Source: Phycisphaerales bacterium
Lineage (GTDB): Bacteria; Planctomycetota; Phycisphaerae; Tepidisphaerales; Tepidisphaeraceae
Reading direction: 5' to 3'
DNA: 51,712 nucleotides
Assembly: GCA_028291615.1 (NCBI GenBank)
Contig: JAQGHM010000335.1
Location: 1 to 51,712 of the forward strand
In this document: positions 22,789-31,671 of the stretch, piece after piece
How the letters are laid out: each line of letters opens with the position of its first letter
How positions within the stretch are numbered: position 1 is the first letter of the stretch
Translations under genes and position numbers: made by a program
The notes under the pieces: model-generated
What the model was told of the DNA's origin: nothing
Databases searched by the model: none
The model's input: the letters and a program-made list of their open reading frames with translations, nothing else

Positions 22789-24249
22789 CTAAGGATTCGC
22801 CCCCGCCCTCGAATCATTTTTCCCGTTCCCCGCCGCCACCGCCTCCTCCTTCACCGGCGTAATCAGCACCTGCGTCACCCGCTTGTTCGCCGCCGACACC
22901 ACCTTCGCGACGTACTTCTCCCCCAGCGGCACCGTATCACCCGGACGCGGCCACCTGGCCAGTTTCTGAATGACGAACCCCCCGATCGTGTCCACATCGC
23001 CGTCGCCTATGGCCGCTTCGTCCAGCTTCAGCTTGTCGCGCAGCTCGTGCAGCGGATATCTCCCGCTCACGCGGACCGCCTCCCCCTCGCGCGCGAACTG
23101 CTGCGTCGGCGTCGTGTCAAACTCGTCCTCGATCTCGCCGACGATCTCCTCGATTACGTCTTCCAGCGTCACGATCCCCTGCGTAGCGCCGTACTCGTCC
23201 ACCACCACGGCCATGTGCGTGTGGTTAGTCTGGAACTGCCGCAGCAGCTTGGGCACGGGGAGCAGTTCGGGGACGAACAGGATCTCGCGCTTGATCTTCT
23301 TGAGGTCGATGTCGCCCGACCCGATCACGTGCACCGCTGAGCCGGGCAAGCCGCTGGCGATCGCGATCACCTCGCCCGTGGGGGAAGACTCGTCAGTGAA
23401 GCGCAGCCGCCCGGGGATCAGCTTCAGGTGCGTGAACAGATCCTTCATGTGCACGAGGCCCACGACGTGATCGATGTCGCCATCCACCAGCGGAAACCGC
23501 GTGTACGCGCTCTTCTGCACGATGCGCAAAATGTCGCCGATCGGCTGGTTGATGCGCAGGAAATCAACCTCGGTGCGCGGGGTCATGATCTGCCGCGTCT
23601 TGAGCTGCCCGAAGTCAAAGGCGCTGGTCAGCAGCTTCTCGCGGCTCTTCTCGATCGCCCCCTGAGAGACGGCCTGGGTCAGCAGCACGCGCAGTTCGTC
23701 CGCCGTGTGCGGCATTTCGTAGTGCCCGCCCGGCGTCACCTTGACGCCCGTCAGCCGCAGCAATCCGTTCGACGCCGCGTTCAACAGCCAGATCGCCGGG
23801 TAGAACAGGTACGTGAACACCACCAGCGGCGCGGCCAGCGCCTTGAGCACGCGGTCGGCGCTTACGATGGCCCACGTCTTGGGCGCCTGCTCGCCGACCA
23901 CGATGTGCAGCGACGTGCTGATCGCCATCGCCACCACGAACGACACGACGTGCATCGTGTGGTCGGTGAGCGCGAACAGCTTCAAGATCGGGATGATGAC
24001 CGCCGCCACCGCCGGCTCGGTCACCGCTCCCAGCCCCAGCGACGCCAGGGTCACCCCCAACTGGCAGGACGATAAGTAGAGGTCCAGCCGAGTTTTGATG
24101 GCCAGCGCCATCCGCGAGAGCAGGCTGGTCGAGGCTTCGGTCTGCAGGCGCGACAATCGCGCCGAAACCGCCGCGAACTCGGCGGCGACGAAATAGGCGT
24201 TCGCCGCCACCAGCGCCAGCGTGATCAGGATCTTAGTCGCAATGTCCAC
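22789..24249 (-). CDS. CNNM/CorC family transporter with CBS pair
   Basis: A 486-residue protein. Residues 1-200 form the CNNM (DUF21) membrane domain, with LVAANAYFVAAEFAAVSARL, LSSCQLGVTLASLGLGAV and HIVVGEQAPKTWAI. Residues ~210-335 are two CBS motifs (QIMTPRTEVDFLRINQPIGD and HMAVVVDEYGATQGIVTLED, with VIEEIVGEIEDEFD). Residues ~375-460 are the CorC/HlyC domain. The family (once called hemolysin C-like) is implicated in magnesium or cobalt efflux and is gated by nucleotide binding at the CBS pair. It starts at GTG 24249. The C-terminus has a short charged tail. It appears monocistronic. Confidence 0.92.
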   Translation of the reverse strand: MDIATKILITLALVAANAYFVAAEFAAVSARLSRLQTEASTSLLSRMALAIKTRLDLYLSSCQLGVTLASLGLGAVTEPAVAAVIIPILKLFALTDHTMHVVSFVVAMAISTSLHIVVGEQAPKTWAIVSADRVLKALAAPLVVFTYLFYPAIWLLNAASNGLLRLTGVKVTPGGHYEMPHTADELRVLLTQAVSQGAIEKSREKLLTSAFDFGQLKTRQIMTPRTEVDFLRINQPIGDILRIVQKSAYTRFPLVDGDIDHVVGLVHMKDLFTHLKLIPGRLRFTDESSPTGEVIAIASGLPGSAVHVIGSGDIDLKKIKREILFVPELLPVPKLLRQFQTNHTHMAVVVDEYGATQGIVTLEDVIEEIVGEIEDEFDTTPTQQFAREGEAVRVSGRYPLHELRDKLKLDEAAIGDGDVDTIGGFVIQKLARWPRPGDTVPLGEKYVAKVVSAANKRVTQVLITPVKEEAVAAGNGKNDSRAGANP

Positions 24250-24294
24250 GGCGTATTAGTCATGCGGCCGGGGGCCATTGTCAATCTCACAAAG

Positions 24295-24645
24295 TTACGG
24301 CATGGCCATCGCGGTCGCGGTATACGCCGACCAGCGAACGGCCAGAAGCACGTAAACCCCCGCCAGGCCCCAAAGCGCCACCTCAGCCCGCCGGTGGTGC
24401 CGAAGCCGCCAGAAAATCTGCGTCCCCACGGCGGTCACCACCAGCTTGAACAAGATCAGGCTGGGCACCAGGTTGCGCCGAAGCATGAAGCTGGCCACCG
24501 GGTTGAGCTCGTTAAAGTGCGTGAAGAAATGCGCCCAGAGTGTAAAGAACAGGTCCGCCAGGCCGAGCATCCAGACGATGCCGATCAATTCCGCGACGCG
24601 GCGCGAGCGATGCGAATCGAAGAGGCTGAACGGTAATGGACCCAT
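24295..24645 (-). CDS. DUF5658-like small membrane protein
   Basis: A 116-residue protein with four hydrophobic segments: VAELIGIVWMLGLADLFFTL, ASFMLRRNLVPSLILFKLVV, VGTQIFWRL and VALWGLAGVYVLLAVRW. The NELNPVASFML motif after the first helix is typical of DUF5658 proteins. I start it at ATG 24645, which has AAGGG 7 nt upstream; a longer frame to 24714 lacks such a site. The function of the family is unknown. Confidence 0.7.
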   Translation of the reverse strand: MGPLPFSLFDSHRSRRVAELIGIVWMLGLADLFFTLWAHFFTHFNELNPVASFMLRRNLVPSLILFKLVVTAVGTQIFWRLRHHRRAEVALWGLAGVYVLLAVRWSAYTATAMAMP

Positions 24646-24793
24646 ACGTATTCCCTTCCGTGGAAATCGGTTAGAACGGCGACCGACTTGACAAGGCGCG
24701 GGCTGGTCAGACACGGCGTCAGCAAATGATATGCCCCGATCTGCCTAACGCCTTTAAACCTGATAGGCCGGCAGTTTTGGAAGTGCCTATAAC

Positions 24794-24821
24794 TTGGTGA
24801 AGCTGGGCCGATCAGTACAAT
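24794..24821 (+). promoter_or_regulatory. Candidate sigma-70-type promoter for the TPR gene
   Basis: TTGGTG (24794-24799), a 16-nt spacer and TACAAT (24816-24821) lie 31 nt upstream of ATG 24853, giving a leader of roughly 25 nt. The region has lower GC than its flanks. Confidence 0.5.
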
Positions 24822-24852
24822 TTGCAGGCCGAATTTGCGCGGGAATGCGGGC

Positions 24853-25743
24853 ATGAACCACCTCTCTTCGACCGGCTTACCCGATTTTGACACGCTGTGG
24901 GACTACAGCCAGCCAGCGGAAACCCAGGAGCGATTTCGCGAGCTGTTGCCCGCCGCCCGGGCGTCGGGAGATCGCGATTATCACCTGCAATTGCTGACGC
25001 AGATCGCGCGGGCGCAGGGGCTAAGCCGCCAGTTTGATGCCGCCCACGCCACCCTCGAACACGTGCGCGAGGCGATGACCGACGAGCTGAAAACCGTCCA
25101 GGTGCGATACCTGCTGGAGCGCGGCCGGTGCTGCAACGACACCGACAACCTAGAAAAAGCCCTCGAATGTTTCCTTCAGGCGTGGGAACTCGCCCAAGCC
25201 GAGCGCTTTGACGGCTATGCCGTCGACGCTGCCCACATGTTAGGCATCATCGCCCGCCCCCAGGCCGAGGCGATGGCCTGGAACCTGCGCGCTCTGGAAT
25301 ATGCCACCGCCAGCAATGACCCCGACGCCCGGCGCTGGCTCGCGACGCTGCAGAACAACATCGGCTGGACGTATCACGCGATGGGCGATTACCCCGCCGC
25401 CCTTGCCGTCTTCGAAGAAGCCCTGCGCCTCCGCCAATCGCAGGGCAAACCCGGCCCGATCCGCGTCGCCCGCTGGTGCATCGCCAAGATGCACCGCCTC
25501 CTGGGCCGCGCAGCCGAAGCGCTGCCGGTGCAGGAATCGCTGCTGGGCGAATGCGAACGCGCCCGCCAACCCGACGGCTATGTGCACGAGGAACTGGCCG
25601 AGTGCCTGCTCGCGCTGGGCCGCCGCGCCCAGGCCGCGCCTCACTTCGCGCGGGCGTACGAACTCCTGGCAAGCGACCCGGGCTTTCCAAAAGACGAAGC
25701 CGCGCGATTGCAGCGCATGAAAGAACTGGGAACATCCAAATGA
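24853..25743 (+). CDS. TPR-repeat protein
   Basis: A 296-residue soluble helical protein with several tetratricopeptide units: YHLQLLTQIARAQGLSRQFD, AHATLEHVREAM, VRYLLERGRCCNDTDNLEKA, LEYATASNDPDARRWLATLQ, NNIGWTYHAMGDYPAALAVF (a textbook TPR), ARWCIAKMHRLLGRAAEALP and ELAECLLALGRRAQAAPHFA. There is no signal peptide, so it should act in the cytoplasm as a protein-binding scaffold. Its stop overlaps the next gene's start (ATGA), so the two are translationally coupled, although that partner is exported. A frame of similar length on the opposite strand has no support. Confidence 0.8.
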   Translation: MNHLSSTGLPDFDTLWDYSQPAETQERFRELLPAARASGDRDYHLQLLTQIARAQGLSRQFDAAHATLEHVREAMTDELKTVQVRYLLERGRCCNDTDNLEKALECFLQAWELAQAERFDGYAVDAAHMLGIIARPQAEAMAWNLRALEYATASNDPDARRWLATLQNNIGWTYHAMGDYPAALAVFEEALRLRQSQGKPGPIRVARWCIAKMHRLLGRAAEALPVQESLLGECERARQPDGYVHEELAECLLALGRRAQAAPHFARAYELLASDPGFPKDEAARLQRMKELGTSK

Positions 25744-27278
25744 CACGACTGCCTGCAATCGCATGGATCGCGTTCATCCTGACGGGCGCCCGCGCATTCG
25801 CCGCGCCCCCGGGGAACCTTTTCGTCATCACCGTCATCGACGACCAAACCAACCGCGGCGTCCCCCTCGTCGAGCTCACCACCGTCAACCATGTCCGCCA
25901 CATGACCGACAGCGCCGGCGTCGTCACCCTCGACGACCCCGGCCTCATGAACCAGCGCGTCTTCTTCACCATCACCAGCCACGGCTACGAGTTCTCCAAA
26001 GACGGCTTCGGCTTTCACGGCACAGCCCTCGACGTCAAACCGGGCGGCACGATAAAGATCAAGATCAAGCGTCTCAACATCGCCCAGCGCCTCTACCGCG
26101 TCACCGGCGAAGGCATTTACAACGACACCGTCCTCGCCGGTCTGAAGGCACCACTCGACCTGCCCGTCTCCAACGCCCAAGTGCTGGGCCAGGATTCAGT
26201 CCAGCGCGCCATCTATCGCGGCCAGCTCCACTGGTTCTGGGGCGACACCAACCGCGCGTCCTATCCGCTGGGTCACTTCGGCATGGCCGGCGCGGTCTCC
26301 GATCTTCCCGATCACGGCGGCCTCGATCCGTCCGTCGGCGTCAACCTTCGCTACTTCGTCGATGACCACGGCTTCTCCCGCCCCATGGTTCCCGGCAAAA
26401 ACCTCCGCTGGGCCGATGGGTTTGTCGTCCTGAAAGATCCCGCCGGTCAGGAACGGCTGCTCGCCAAGTGCGAACTCCTCAAATCCCTCGCCGAGCCGCT
26501 GGGCCGCAAGCTGATCGTCTACAACGACGACAAGGCCGCCTTCGACGATCTCGCCCCGCTCGCGCGCGACGAGCCGCTTTGCCCGCAGGGTCACCCGTTC
26601 CGCCACACCGACGACGGCGTCGAATACTTCTACTTCCCCGCCCCATACGCCACCCTCCGCGTCAAAGCCGACTGGGAAAGCGTCATCACCCCCGCCACCT
26701 ACGAAGGCTTCACGTGTCTCGCCCCGGGCGCTCGTTATAAAAAAGAGGGAACCCAACTAGAGCGCGACAACGCCGGCAAACTGATCTGGGCCTGGAAGAA
26801 AAACACCCCGCCGCTTACGGACAACCAGCAGGCCAGCCTGATCGGCTCCGGCGCGATCAACGGGAACGAAGCGTGGTATCGCCTCAAGGACATTGAAACC
26901 GGAAATGAAGTCCGCCTCCACGCCGGCAGCGTCGCGTGGAACGCCTTCCGTAAGAAGTGGGTCATGATCGCCGTCGAGCACTTCGGCAAACCCTCGTATC
27001 TCGGCGAAGTCTGGTACACCGAATCCGACCACCCGCAAGGCCCGTACCTCTTAGGCCGCCGCATCGTCACCCACGACCGCTACTCGTTCTACAACCCCGT
27101 GCACCACCCCTTCTTCGACCAGGAGAACGGCCGCATCATCTACTTCGAAGGCACCTACACCACCACCTTTTCCCGCAAAGACAACGACAACCCCACGCCC
27201 CGTTACGATTACAACCAGATTATGTACCAGCTCGATCTCTCCGACCCCCGCCTCGAACTAAAGACCCCCGCCCCGTGA
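25740..27278 (+). CDS. Secreted beta-propeller protein (glycosidase-like, DUF4185-like)
   Basis: A 512-residue exported protein starting at ATG 25740 inside the TPR gene's stop. The signal peptide is TRLPAIAWIAFILTGARAFA. Residues ~25-110 form a carboxypeptidase-regulatory-like beta sandwich (LFVITVIDDQTNRGVPLVEL). The rest carries blade-like repeats: GQLHWFWGDTNRASYPLGHF, GVEYFYFPAPYATLRV, GSVAWNAFRKKWVMIAVEHF, GEVWYTESDHPQGPYLLGRR and GRIIYFEGTYTTTFS. The WFWGDTNR and EVWYTESDHPQGPY segments recall five-bladed propeller glycoside hydrolases and DUF4185 proteins. No catalytic residues can be assigned with confidence. A role in polysaccharide use is inferred. Confidence 0.6.
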   Translation: MTRLPAIAWIAFILTGARAFAAPPGNLFVITVIDDQTNRGVPLVELTTVNHVRHMTDSAGVVTLDDPGLMNQRVFFTITSHGYEFSKDGFGFHGTALDVKPGGTIKIKIKRLNIAQRLYRVTGEGIYNDTVLAGLKAPLDLPVSNAQVLGQDSVQRAIYRGQLHWFWGDTNRASYPLGHFGMAGAVSDLPDHGGLDPSVGVNLRYFVDDHGFSRPMVPGKNLRWADGFVVLKDPAGQERLLAKCELLKSLAEPLGRKLIVYNDDKAAFDDLAPLARDEPLCPQGHPFRHTDDGVEYFYFPAPYATLRVKADWESVITPATYEGFTCLAPGARYKKEGTQLERDNAGKLIWAWKKNTPPLTDNQQASLIGSGAINGNEAWYRLKDIETGNEVRLHAGSVAWNAFRKKWVMIAVEHFGKPSYLGEVWYTESDHPQGPYLLGRRIVTHDRYSFYNPVHHPFFDQENGRIIYFEGTYTTTFSRKDNDNPTPRYDYNQIMYQLDLSDPRLELKTPAP

Positions 27279-27279
27279 C

Positions 27280-27951
27280 CTACCGTTTTTCCAACAGCAG
27301 CCGGAATTCGCGAGCGCCTTCATCCCCCGCCGTCTGGCTGTATTTCTCATACAGCACAAATTCATCCGGATGTTCCTTTTTCAACTCCGCCTTATCCTTC
27401 ACCTCGATCTGCGTTGACTCTTCCTGCCCCGCCACGATCCGCGTCGTCTTCATCGCGATCCCATCCGGCGATTCGTGAATCCGCACCGTCCGGCCCGCCT
27501 CGCTCACCGTGATGTCCTTCACCACGTCCCCGTCCGCGTTCCGCTTAATCGAAACCGACCGCCTGCTCTCCACCCGAATTGCCTGCAGCCGCTGTTGCGC
27601 CTGCGGAATCGCCCGCATCCGCTGCAATTGCATGCGCCGGAGAATGGCCGATTGCACAGCCTCCCGTTCCACGGGCATCGGATGTAAATCCTCATCGATC
27701 TGCCCCAACAACGTCTGCGCCCGCGACATCACTTCGGGATCAGCGCTGTTCCGCGCCTCACCCAGCGCCGCAAGCGCCCCCGCGCCAAACCGCCGCAGCT
27801 TCTGGCTCGCCGCATCCCGAACCTTCGGATTGTCATCCCCCAACTGCCCGATCAGCGCCGCGATCTCCTGATCGCGCGCACTCGGCGCATCGGCAACTGC
27901 CATGGGCGCAATCAGCACCCCAACAAGGATGAAGCAAAGAATCTTCGCCAT
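27280..27951 (-). CDS. Exported HEAT-like repeat protein
   Basis: A 223-residue protein with signal peptide KILCFILVGVLIAPMAVADA. Residues ~27-85 form HEAT-type helices (IAALIGQLGDDNPKVRDAAS, QKLRRFGAGALAALGEARNS, ADPEVMSRAQTLLGQI). The C-terminal half is a charged beta-rich region (VSIKRNADGDVVKDITVSEA, KTTRIVAGQEESTQIEVKDK). The HEAT part is common in planctomycete periplasmic proteins; I do not recognise the C-terminal part. It ends 2 nt from the convergent propeller gene and lies 24 nt downstream of the M28 peptidase gene on the same strand. Confidence 0.65.
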   Translation of the reverse strand: MAKILCFILVGVLIAPMAVADAPSARDQEIAALIGQLGDDNPKVRDAASQKLRRFGAGALAALGEARNSADPEVMSRAQTLLGQIDEDLHPMPVEREAVQSAILRRMQLQRMRAIPQAQQRLQAIRVESRRSVSIKRNADGDVVKDITVSEAGRTVRIHESPDGIAMKTTRIVAGQEESTQIEVKDKAELKKEHPDEFVLYEKYSQTAGDEGAREFRLLLEKR

Positions 27952-27975
27952 AAAACCTCCGCGCCGCCCGCCTCC

Positions 27976-28944
27976 TCATTTCAGCAAATCCCGCACGACG
28001 ATCTCCAGCCCCTCCACCACCCGCGCCGTCCGCTCATAGTCCAGCTTGTCAGGCGTATCGCCCGCCGTGTGATACCACCGATATCGGAACGGCGCAGTAT
28101 CCGTCACCATAATGGCCTTATACCCGCATTTCCAGAACGACCAGTGATCGCTCCAGCCGACGCCTTCGATGCTTCCCAGCACCGCCGCCCCCTCGCTCGG
28201 GAAGCGCACGTCCTTGCGAAACTGTCCGACGATCCGCTTCACCAGGTCCGCCGACTCAACGTTCCCGACGAACGCGATGAAGTTCCCTTCCTTCGGATAG
28301 AACAGATTAAACGGCGACGGGTAACGCTGGCTCCCCGGTTCATCCGAATAACACCCGATCGTCTCCACGCTGATCATTGCCGCGATCTTGTCCCCGCGCG
28401 CCTGGCACTCCTTCGCATACACCAGCGAACCCATCCGATCCGTCTGAAAATAAGGCGGCTCCTCATTCACAAACGCCGCCAGCCGCAACGTCTGCCGCGG
28501 CCGGTCCTTCCCCATCCGCCGCGCCAGCGCCAGCACCGCCGCAATACCGCTGGCATTGTCATTCGCCCCCGGCGCGCCCTTCACCGAATCGTAATGCGCC
28601 CCCACCAGCATCACCTCGTCCGTCTCCCCTTTGATCTCCGCATCCAGGTTGTAAACGGTTTGATTCGCAACGGCATACGGATGGCGCACCACCACAAGCC
28701 CCACCTTTTTCAATTCTTTCTCAATGTAATCCGCCGCCCGGCTCAGGTTCTCCGGATGATCCGTATCCCGATGCCCGATCGTCCCCGCCAGAAAAGTCAC
28801 ATCCGCCTTGATCTCCTCCGCCAGCGAAACCTGCACCGGCGTCACCGGCGGCAGCGCCCCCGTGAATGATTTCCCCGGCATACAACCGCCCACGAACATA
28901 CCCACCACCGCCAATCCAATCCCCATCGCGTTTCCCATGCACAT
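27976..28944 (-). CDS. M28-family zinc peptidase, lipoprotein
   Basis: A 322-residue protein. The signal peptide ends in the lipobox VGGC (Cys ~21). All five ligands of the two-zinc M28 site are present: His-x-Asp in GAHYDSVKGA, Asp in GANDNASGI, Glu-Glu in NEEPPYF, Glu in VETIGCY and His in WYHTAGDTPDK. M28 enzymes are mostly aminopeptidases or, in related forms, glutaminyl cyclases; full conservation points to a peptidase acting in the periplasm or at the surface. ATG 28944, 28938 and 28926 are all possible starts, the last with GGGA upstream. A possible operon with the HEAT gene downstream. Confidence 0.88.
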   Translation of the reverse strand: MCMGNAMGIGLAVVGMFVGGCMPGKSFTGALPPVTPVQVSLAEEIKADVTFLAGTIGHRDTDHPENLSRAADYIEKELKKVGLVVVRHPYAVANQTVYNLDAEIKGETDEVMLVGAHYDSVKGAPGANDNASGIAAVLALARRMGKDRPRQTLRLAAFVNEEPPYFQTDRMGSLVYAKECQARGDKIAAMISVETIGCYSDEPGSQRYPSPFNLFYPKEGNFIAFVGNVESADLVKRIVGQFRKDVRFPSEGAAVLGSIEGVGWSDHWSFWKCGYKAIMVTDTAPFRYRWYHTAGDTPDKLDYERTARVVEGLEIVVRDLLK

Positions 28945-28970
28945 AGTCTAACAACAAACCACGCGCAAAA

Positions 28971-29005
28971 GAGCGGCGGCGAGTCAACCCTCGCCGCCGC
29001 TGCTC
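28971..29005 (-). terminator. Intrinsic terminator of the YtxH-like gene
   Basis: A perfect 11-bp stem (28973-28983 with 28990-29000, GCGGCGGCGAG arms) and a 6-nt loop lie 19 nt after the YtxH-like stop. On the minus strand the stem is followed by TCTTTTG. Confidence 0.8.
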
Positions 29006-29023
29006 TATTTCGAGATCGAAGAT

Positions 29024-29719
29024 TTACATACTCGTAGGATTCGGCTGGCTCATGCCACCAGTCGAAGACATCGCGCCGCTTTGGGAATTTGCATTCCCCG
29101 ACGTTCCCATGCCAACCTTCTCCTTAGCCTGATCGATCCCGCTGCGGATCGCCTGGCTCGCCTGCTGCGCATAGTTGCTCGCCTCGGAAGCGAGATTCCC
29201 AGCCTGTTCGCGCACGTAACGCCGGCGATTGCGTCCCGAAGCCGGGTCAAACGCATACATCACCGCCGCGCCCAGCGCCATGCTGCCGATCGCACAGAGC
29301 GTCACGCCCAGGCGATGCTCGCTGCGCGTCTCGCCGAACGTCTGCCGCTGGATGAAGTCCCGCGCCTGGCGCTGCGCTCGCCGCAGGCCCTTGTTGGCGT
29401 AACCGCCCGCGTCGCCCATCGCATCGTCCGCATAATCACGGGCGCTCGAAAACTTTTCACCCGCATAATCACGGGCACTGTGCAGCGCGCTGCTGACGGC
29501 GCTTCCGACGCCGCCGAATGCTTCGCCGGCGTAATCCTTCGCCGAAGACGCCAGGTCCGAAGCGCCCGACAAAAGCTCATTCCGCCGCTTCTCGCCCTTG
29601 TCCGGGTCCAGCAGGTAGAGGATCCCCGCGCCGATGCCGACCCCGCCCGCCAGCGAGATCAGGCCCGTCAGCAGACTGGACGTCCCGCAAGACTCATTCG
29701 ATTGATTGTTGCGCCGCAT
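29024..29719 (-). CDS. Twin YtxH-like protein with LEA-like repeats
   Basis: A 231-residue protein. I start it at ATG 29719 because GGAG lies 8 nt upstream; a GTG at 29728 is too close to it. Two YtxH-type membrane/junction units occur: VGIGAGILYLLDPDKGEKRR (residues ~24-45) and MALGAAVMYAFDPASGRNRR (~145-165). Between them is an amphipathic stretch of repeated A-[KR]-D-Y-A units (SAKDYAGEAFGG, SARDYAGEKFSS, ARDYADDAMG) like LEA or apolipoprotein helices. The C-terminus is Ser/Gly/Asn-rich. YtxH proteins are linked to general stress in Bacillus. The adjacent upstream gene is also a stress-type protein, which supports a desiccation or envelope-stress role. Confidence 0.7.
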   Translation of the reverse strand: MRRNNQSNESCGTSSLLTGLISLAGGVGIGAGILYLLDPDKGEKRRNELLSGASDLASSAKDYAGEAFGGVGSAVSSALHSARDYAGEKFSSARDYADDAMGDAGGYANKGLRRAQRQARDFIQRQTFGETRSEHRLGVTLCAIGSMALGAAVMYAFDPASGRNRRRYVREQAGNLASEASNYAQQASQAIRSGIDQAKEKVGMGTSGNANSQSGAMSSTGGMSQPNPTSM

Positions 29720-29774
29720 GTGACACACTCCTTTGATTCGTAAAAAACCATTCGCGAAGTTGCAAAATTAAACG

Positions 29775-30329
29775 CTAAGTTCCCGAGTAATCCACCATAG
29801 TTGGCGGCGGCATTGCCGGGCCGTCCGGCGGAATCTCATCCCGCCGCGTGAACCCGCCGTGCTTCCGGATGATCGCAACCGCCTTGTCCGCAAACTCCCC
29901 CGCCTTCACGGTCACGATCGCCTTGCCAGCCCGAAAATGTTCGTCGTAATACAGCGCCTCTTCCTGCGAAACGCCCAATCCCGTCATCGCCCCCACGATC
30001 CCGCCCACCGCCGCCCCAGCCCCGGCAAACCCAACCGCAGTCGCCAGCACGCCGCCCAAAAGCACCGGCCCCAGCGGTGGAATAATCAAAGACGCCAGCG
30101 CCCCCAGAATTCCGCCAGCCACCGCCCCAGTCGCTGCACCGGCGACCGCGCCATGCGCATCTTTCGTCCCGACGGCATCGGTAATCATCCCCCCCTCAAC
30201 TGCGTCGTGACCTCGAATTGCAAAGCCGACATCATGATGCGAAAAGCCGGATTGCTCCAACTCATCCACAGCCTGCTCAGCCTGGTAGCGATCGTCGAAG
30301 ATCCCGACCACAACCGTATTGTCTTCCAT
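29775..30329 (-). CDS. General stress protein 17M-like (YflT domain) with glycine zipper
   Basis: A 184-residue protein starting at ATG 30329, preceded by GAGGTG. The N-terminal VVGIFDDRYQAEQAVDELEQ, then GFSHHDVGFAIRG, is the YflT/GSP17M-type alpha-beta domain. The middle is a glycine/alanine-rich membrane-inserting zipper (GAVAGAATGAVAGGILGALA and GAGAAVGGIVGAMTGLGVS). The C-terminal half (YYDEHFRAGKAIVTVKAG, then AVAIIRKHGGF) repeats the first fold. Such proteins are stress-induced; the mechanism is unknown. It lies directly upstream of the YtxH-like gene on the same strand (55-nt gap). The open frame continues to 31163 but is antisense to the DUF89 gene there. Confidence 0.75.
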   Translation of the reverse strand: MEDNTVVVGIFDDRYQAEQAVDELEQSGFSHHDVGFAIRGHDAVEGGMITDAVGTKDAHGAVAGAATGAVAGGILGALASLIIPPLGPVLLGGVLATAVGFAGAGAAVGGIVGAMTGLGVSQEEALYYDEHFRAGKAIVTVKAGEFADKAVAIIRKHGGFTRRDEIPPDGPAMPPPTMVDYSGT

Positions 30330-30494
30330 CGCAGTCACCTCGGTACAAAACCACATCCGCAAAGGGGGTGCCGCTTCCCTTACCGCGATGGAACGTCGGT
30401 CAGAGATGACAATCTGTCTAGTTAAGATGGGGCATGCGACACATTGCCCCGTCCGCTTCACAAACTTTCGTGACGTCGTTAGCATCCCCCGCCG

Positions 30495-31541
30495 ATGAGC
30501 AACCCCAGCCTTCCCTTCTGCAAACTCGCCGACCCCGCCACCTACGTCGCCTGCGACTGGAACCTCTGCGTAGATCACGCCGCTCGTGCCCATTGGGTCG
30601 CCTTCTTCAAACGCCATCTCGAAACAATCCTGCAAATCGGCTCCATAGCCTCCAACGCCAGCCCGAATGCCGCCGATCGCGCCGCCGCCTGCCGCGCCCA
30701 ATTCAATGCCACCTTCGACCGCTTCCACGCCGATCCCACAGCCTACAAATTCGTCAGCATCATCACCCTCGACAACTGGCGCGACGAACTGCTCCGCGAG
30801 CACGGCTTCGGCGACGCCTTCCATGACCTGAAAAACCGCGAGAACGTCGCCGCCCTCCCGCTGCTCCCCGCCGTCTGCCGCCAGATCGACGCGCTCGAAG
30901 GCGAACCGCAACTCCGCGCCGTCATTGAAGGCGTCTTCGCCGGCAACATCTTCGACATGGGCGCTGAAGCCACCGCCAAACAATTCCTCCACGGCGGCCC
31001 CGACTTCTTCGAAACCCGAAAAAAACTCCCCGCACGACCCTGGTTGATCGATCAATACGACGCCTTCGCGAAGCGCACGCTCAACCAGGGCTATAGAGAT
31101 GTAGTCTTCTTCATCGACAACGCCGGCAGTGATTTCCTCCTGGGCGCAATTCCCATGATGCACTACCTCGCCCAGCGCGGCGCAAACATCGTTCTAGCCG
31201 CAAACGAGCGCCCGACCCTCAACGACATGACGATCCACGACGTCCGAGCCTGGTGGCCAAGAATCCTCCAGACCGAGCCGTCCCTTAAATCTCTGCCCAT
31301 CACCATGGTCAGCACCGGCACCGGCGAACCGCTGATCGACCTAGCCGCAGTCAGCCCCGAACTAAACACCGCCGCCGCCAACGCTGATCTGGTCATCCTC
31401 GAAGGAATGGGCAGGGGGGTCGAATCCAACCTCGACGCCGCCTTCTCCTGCGACGCCCTCAACCTCGCCATGCTCAAGGACATTGCCGTCGCCAACCGCG
31501 TGGGCGGCAAACTCTACGACGTCATCTGCCGCTTCCGGTAA
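30495..31541 (+). CDS. DUF89 / ARMT1-like metal-dependent phosphatase
   Basis: A 348-residue protein. The metal-binding signatures of DUF89 damage-control phosphatases are intact: FFIDNAGSDFLLG (Asp-Asn pair), VLAANERPTLNDMT, VILEGMGRGVESNLDAAFSC and LNLAMLKDIAVA. The N-terminal half is the helical cap (HWVAFFKRHLETILQIG, ITLDNWRDELLREHGFGD). Known members remove phosphate from damaged phosphometabolites such as 4'-phosphopantetheine derivatives or sugar phosphates, with Mn or Ni. The arrangement resembles the subfamily fused to plant and animal pantothenate kinase. It starts at ATG 30495 with no strong SD and appears monocistronic. Confidence 0.85.
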   Translation: MSNPSLPFCKLADPATYVACDWNLCVDHAARAHWVAFFKRHLETILQIGSIASNASPNAADRAAACRAQFNATFDRFHADPTAYKFVSIITLDNWRDELLREHGFGDAFHDLKNRENVAALPLLPAVCRQIDALEGEPQLRAVIEGVFAGNIFDMGAEATAKQFLHGGPDFFETRKKLPARPWLIDQYDAFAKRTLNQGYRDVVFFIDNAGSDFLLGAIPMMHYLAQRGANIVLAANERPTLNDMTIHDVRAWWPRILQTEPSLKSLPITMVSTGTGEPLIDLAAVSPELNTAAANADLVILEGMGRGVESNLDAAFSCDALNLAMLKDIAVANRVGGKLYDVICRFR

Positions 31542-31671
31542 ACGGAATAAACCGTCCAGAATGCCCCGTCCGGGAGACATCGCACGACGCCATCCGGATT
31601 TGTCGCCAAAGCCCTGTCCCCCCGCACGCATCCCCGGCCATAATGAGGCGGGCTCATCAATGGAGGGACCC

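Noticed and set aside
24253-24284. TTGACA/TAATAC pair upstream of the CNNM gene
   Set aside because: The spacer is 20 nt and the -10 lies only about 3 nt from the start codon.
30429-30450. GGGGCA...TGCCCC inverted repeat upstream of the DUF89 gene
   Set aside because: It has 6-bp arms with a 10-nt loop and no supporting promoter geometry. It may be chance.
30330-31163. N-terminal extension of the general-stress protein on the minus strand
   Set aside because: It is antisense to the DUF89 gene with intact motifs, and ATG 30329 has a GAGGTG site.
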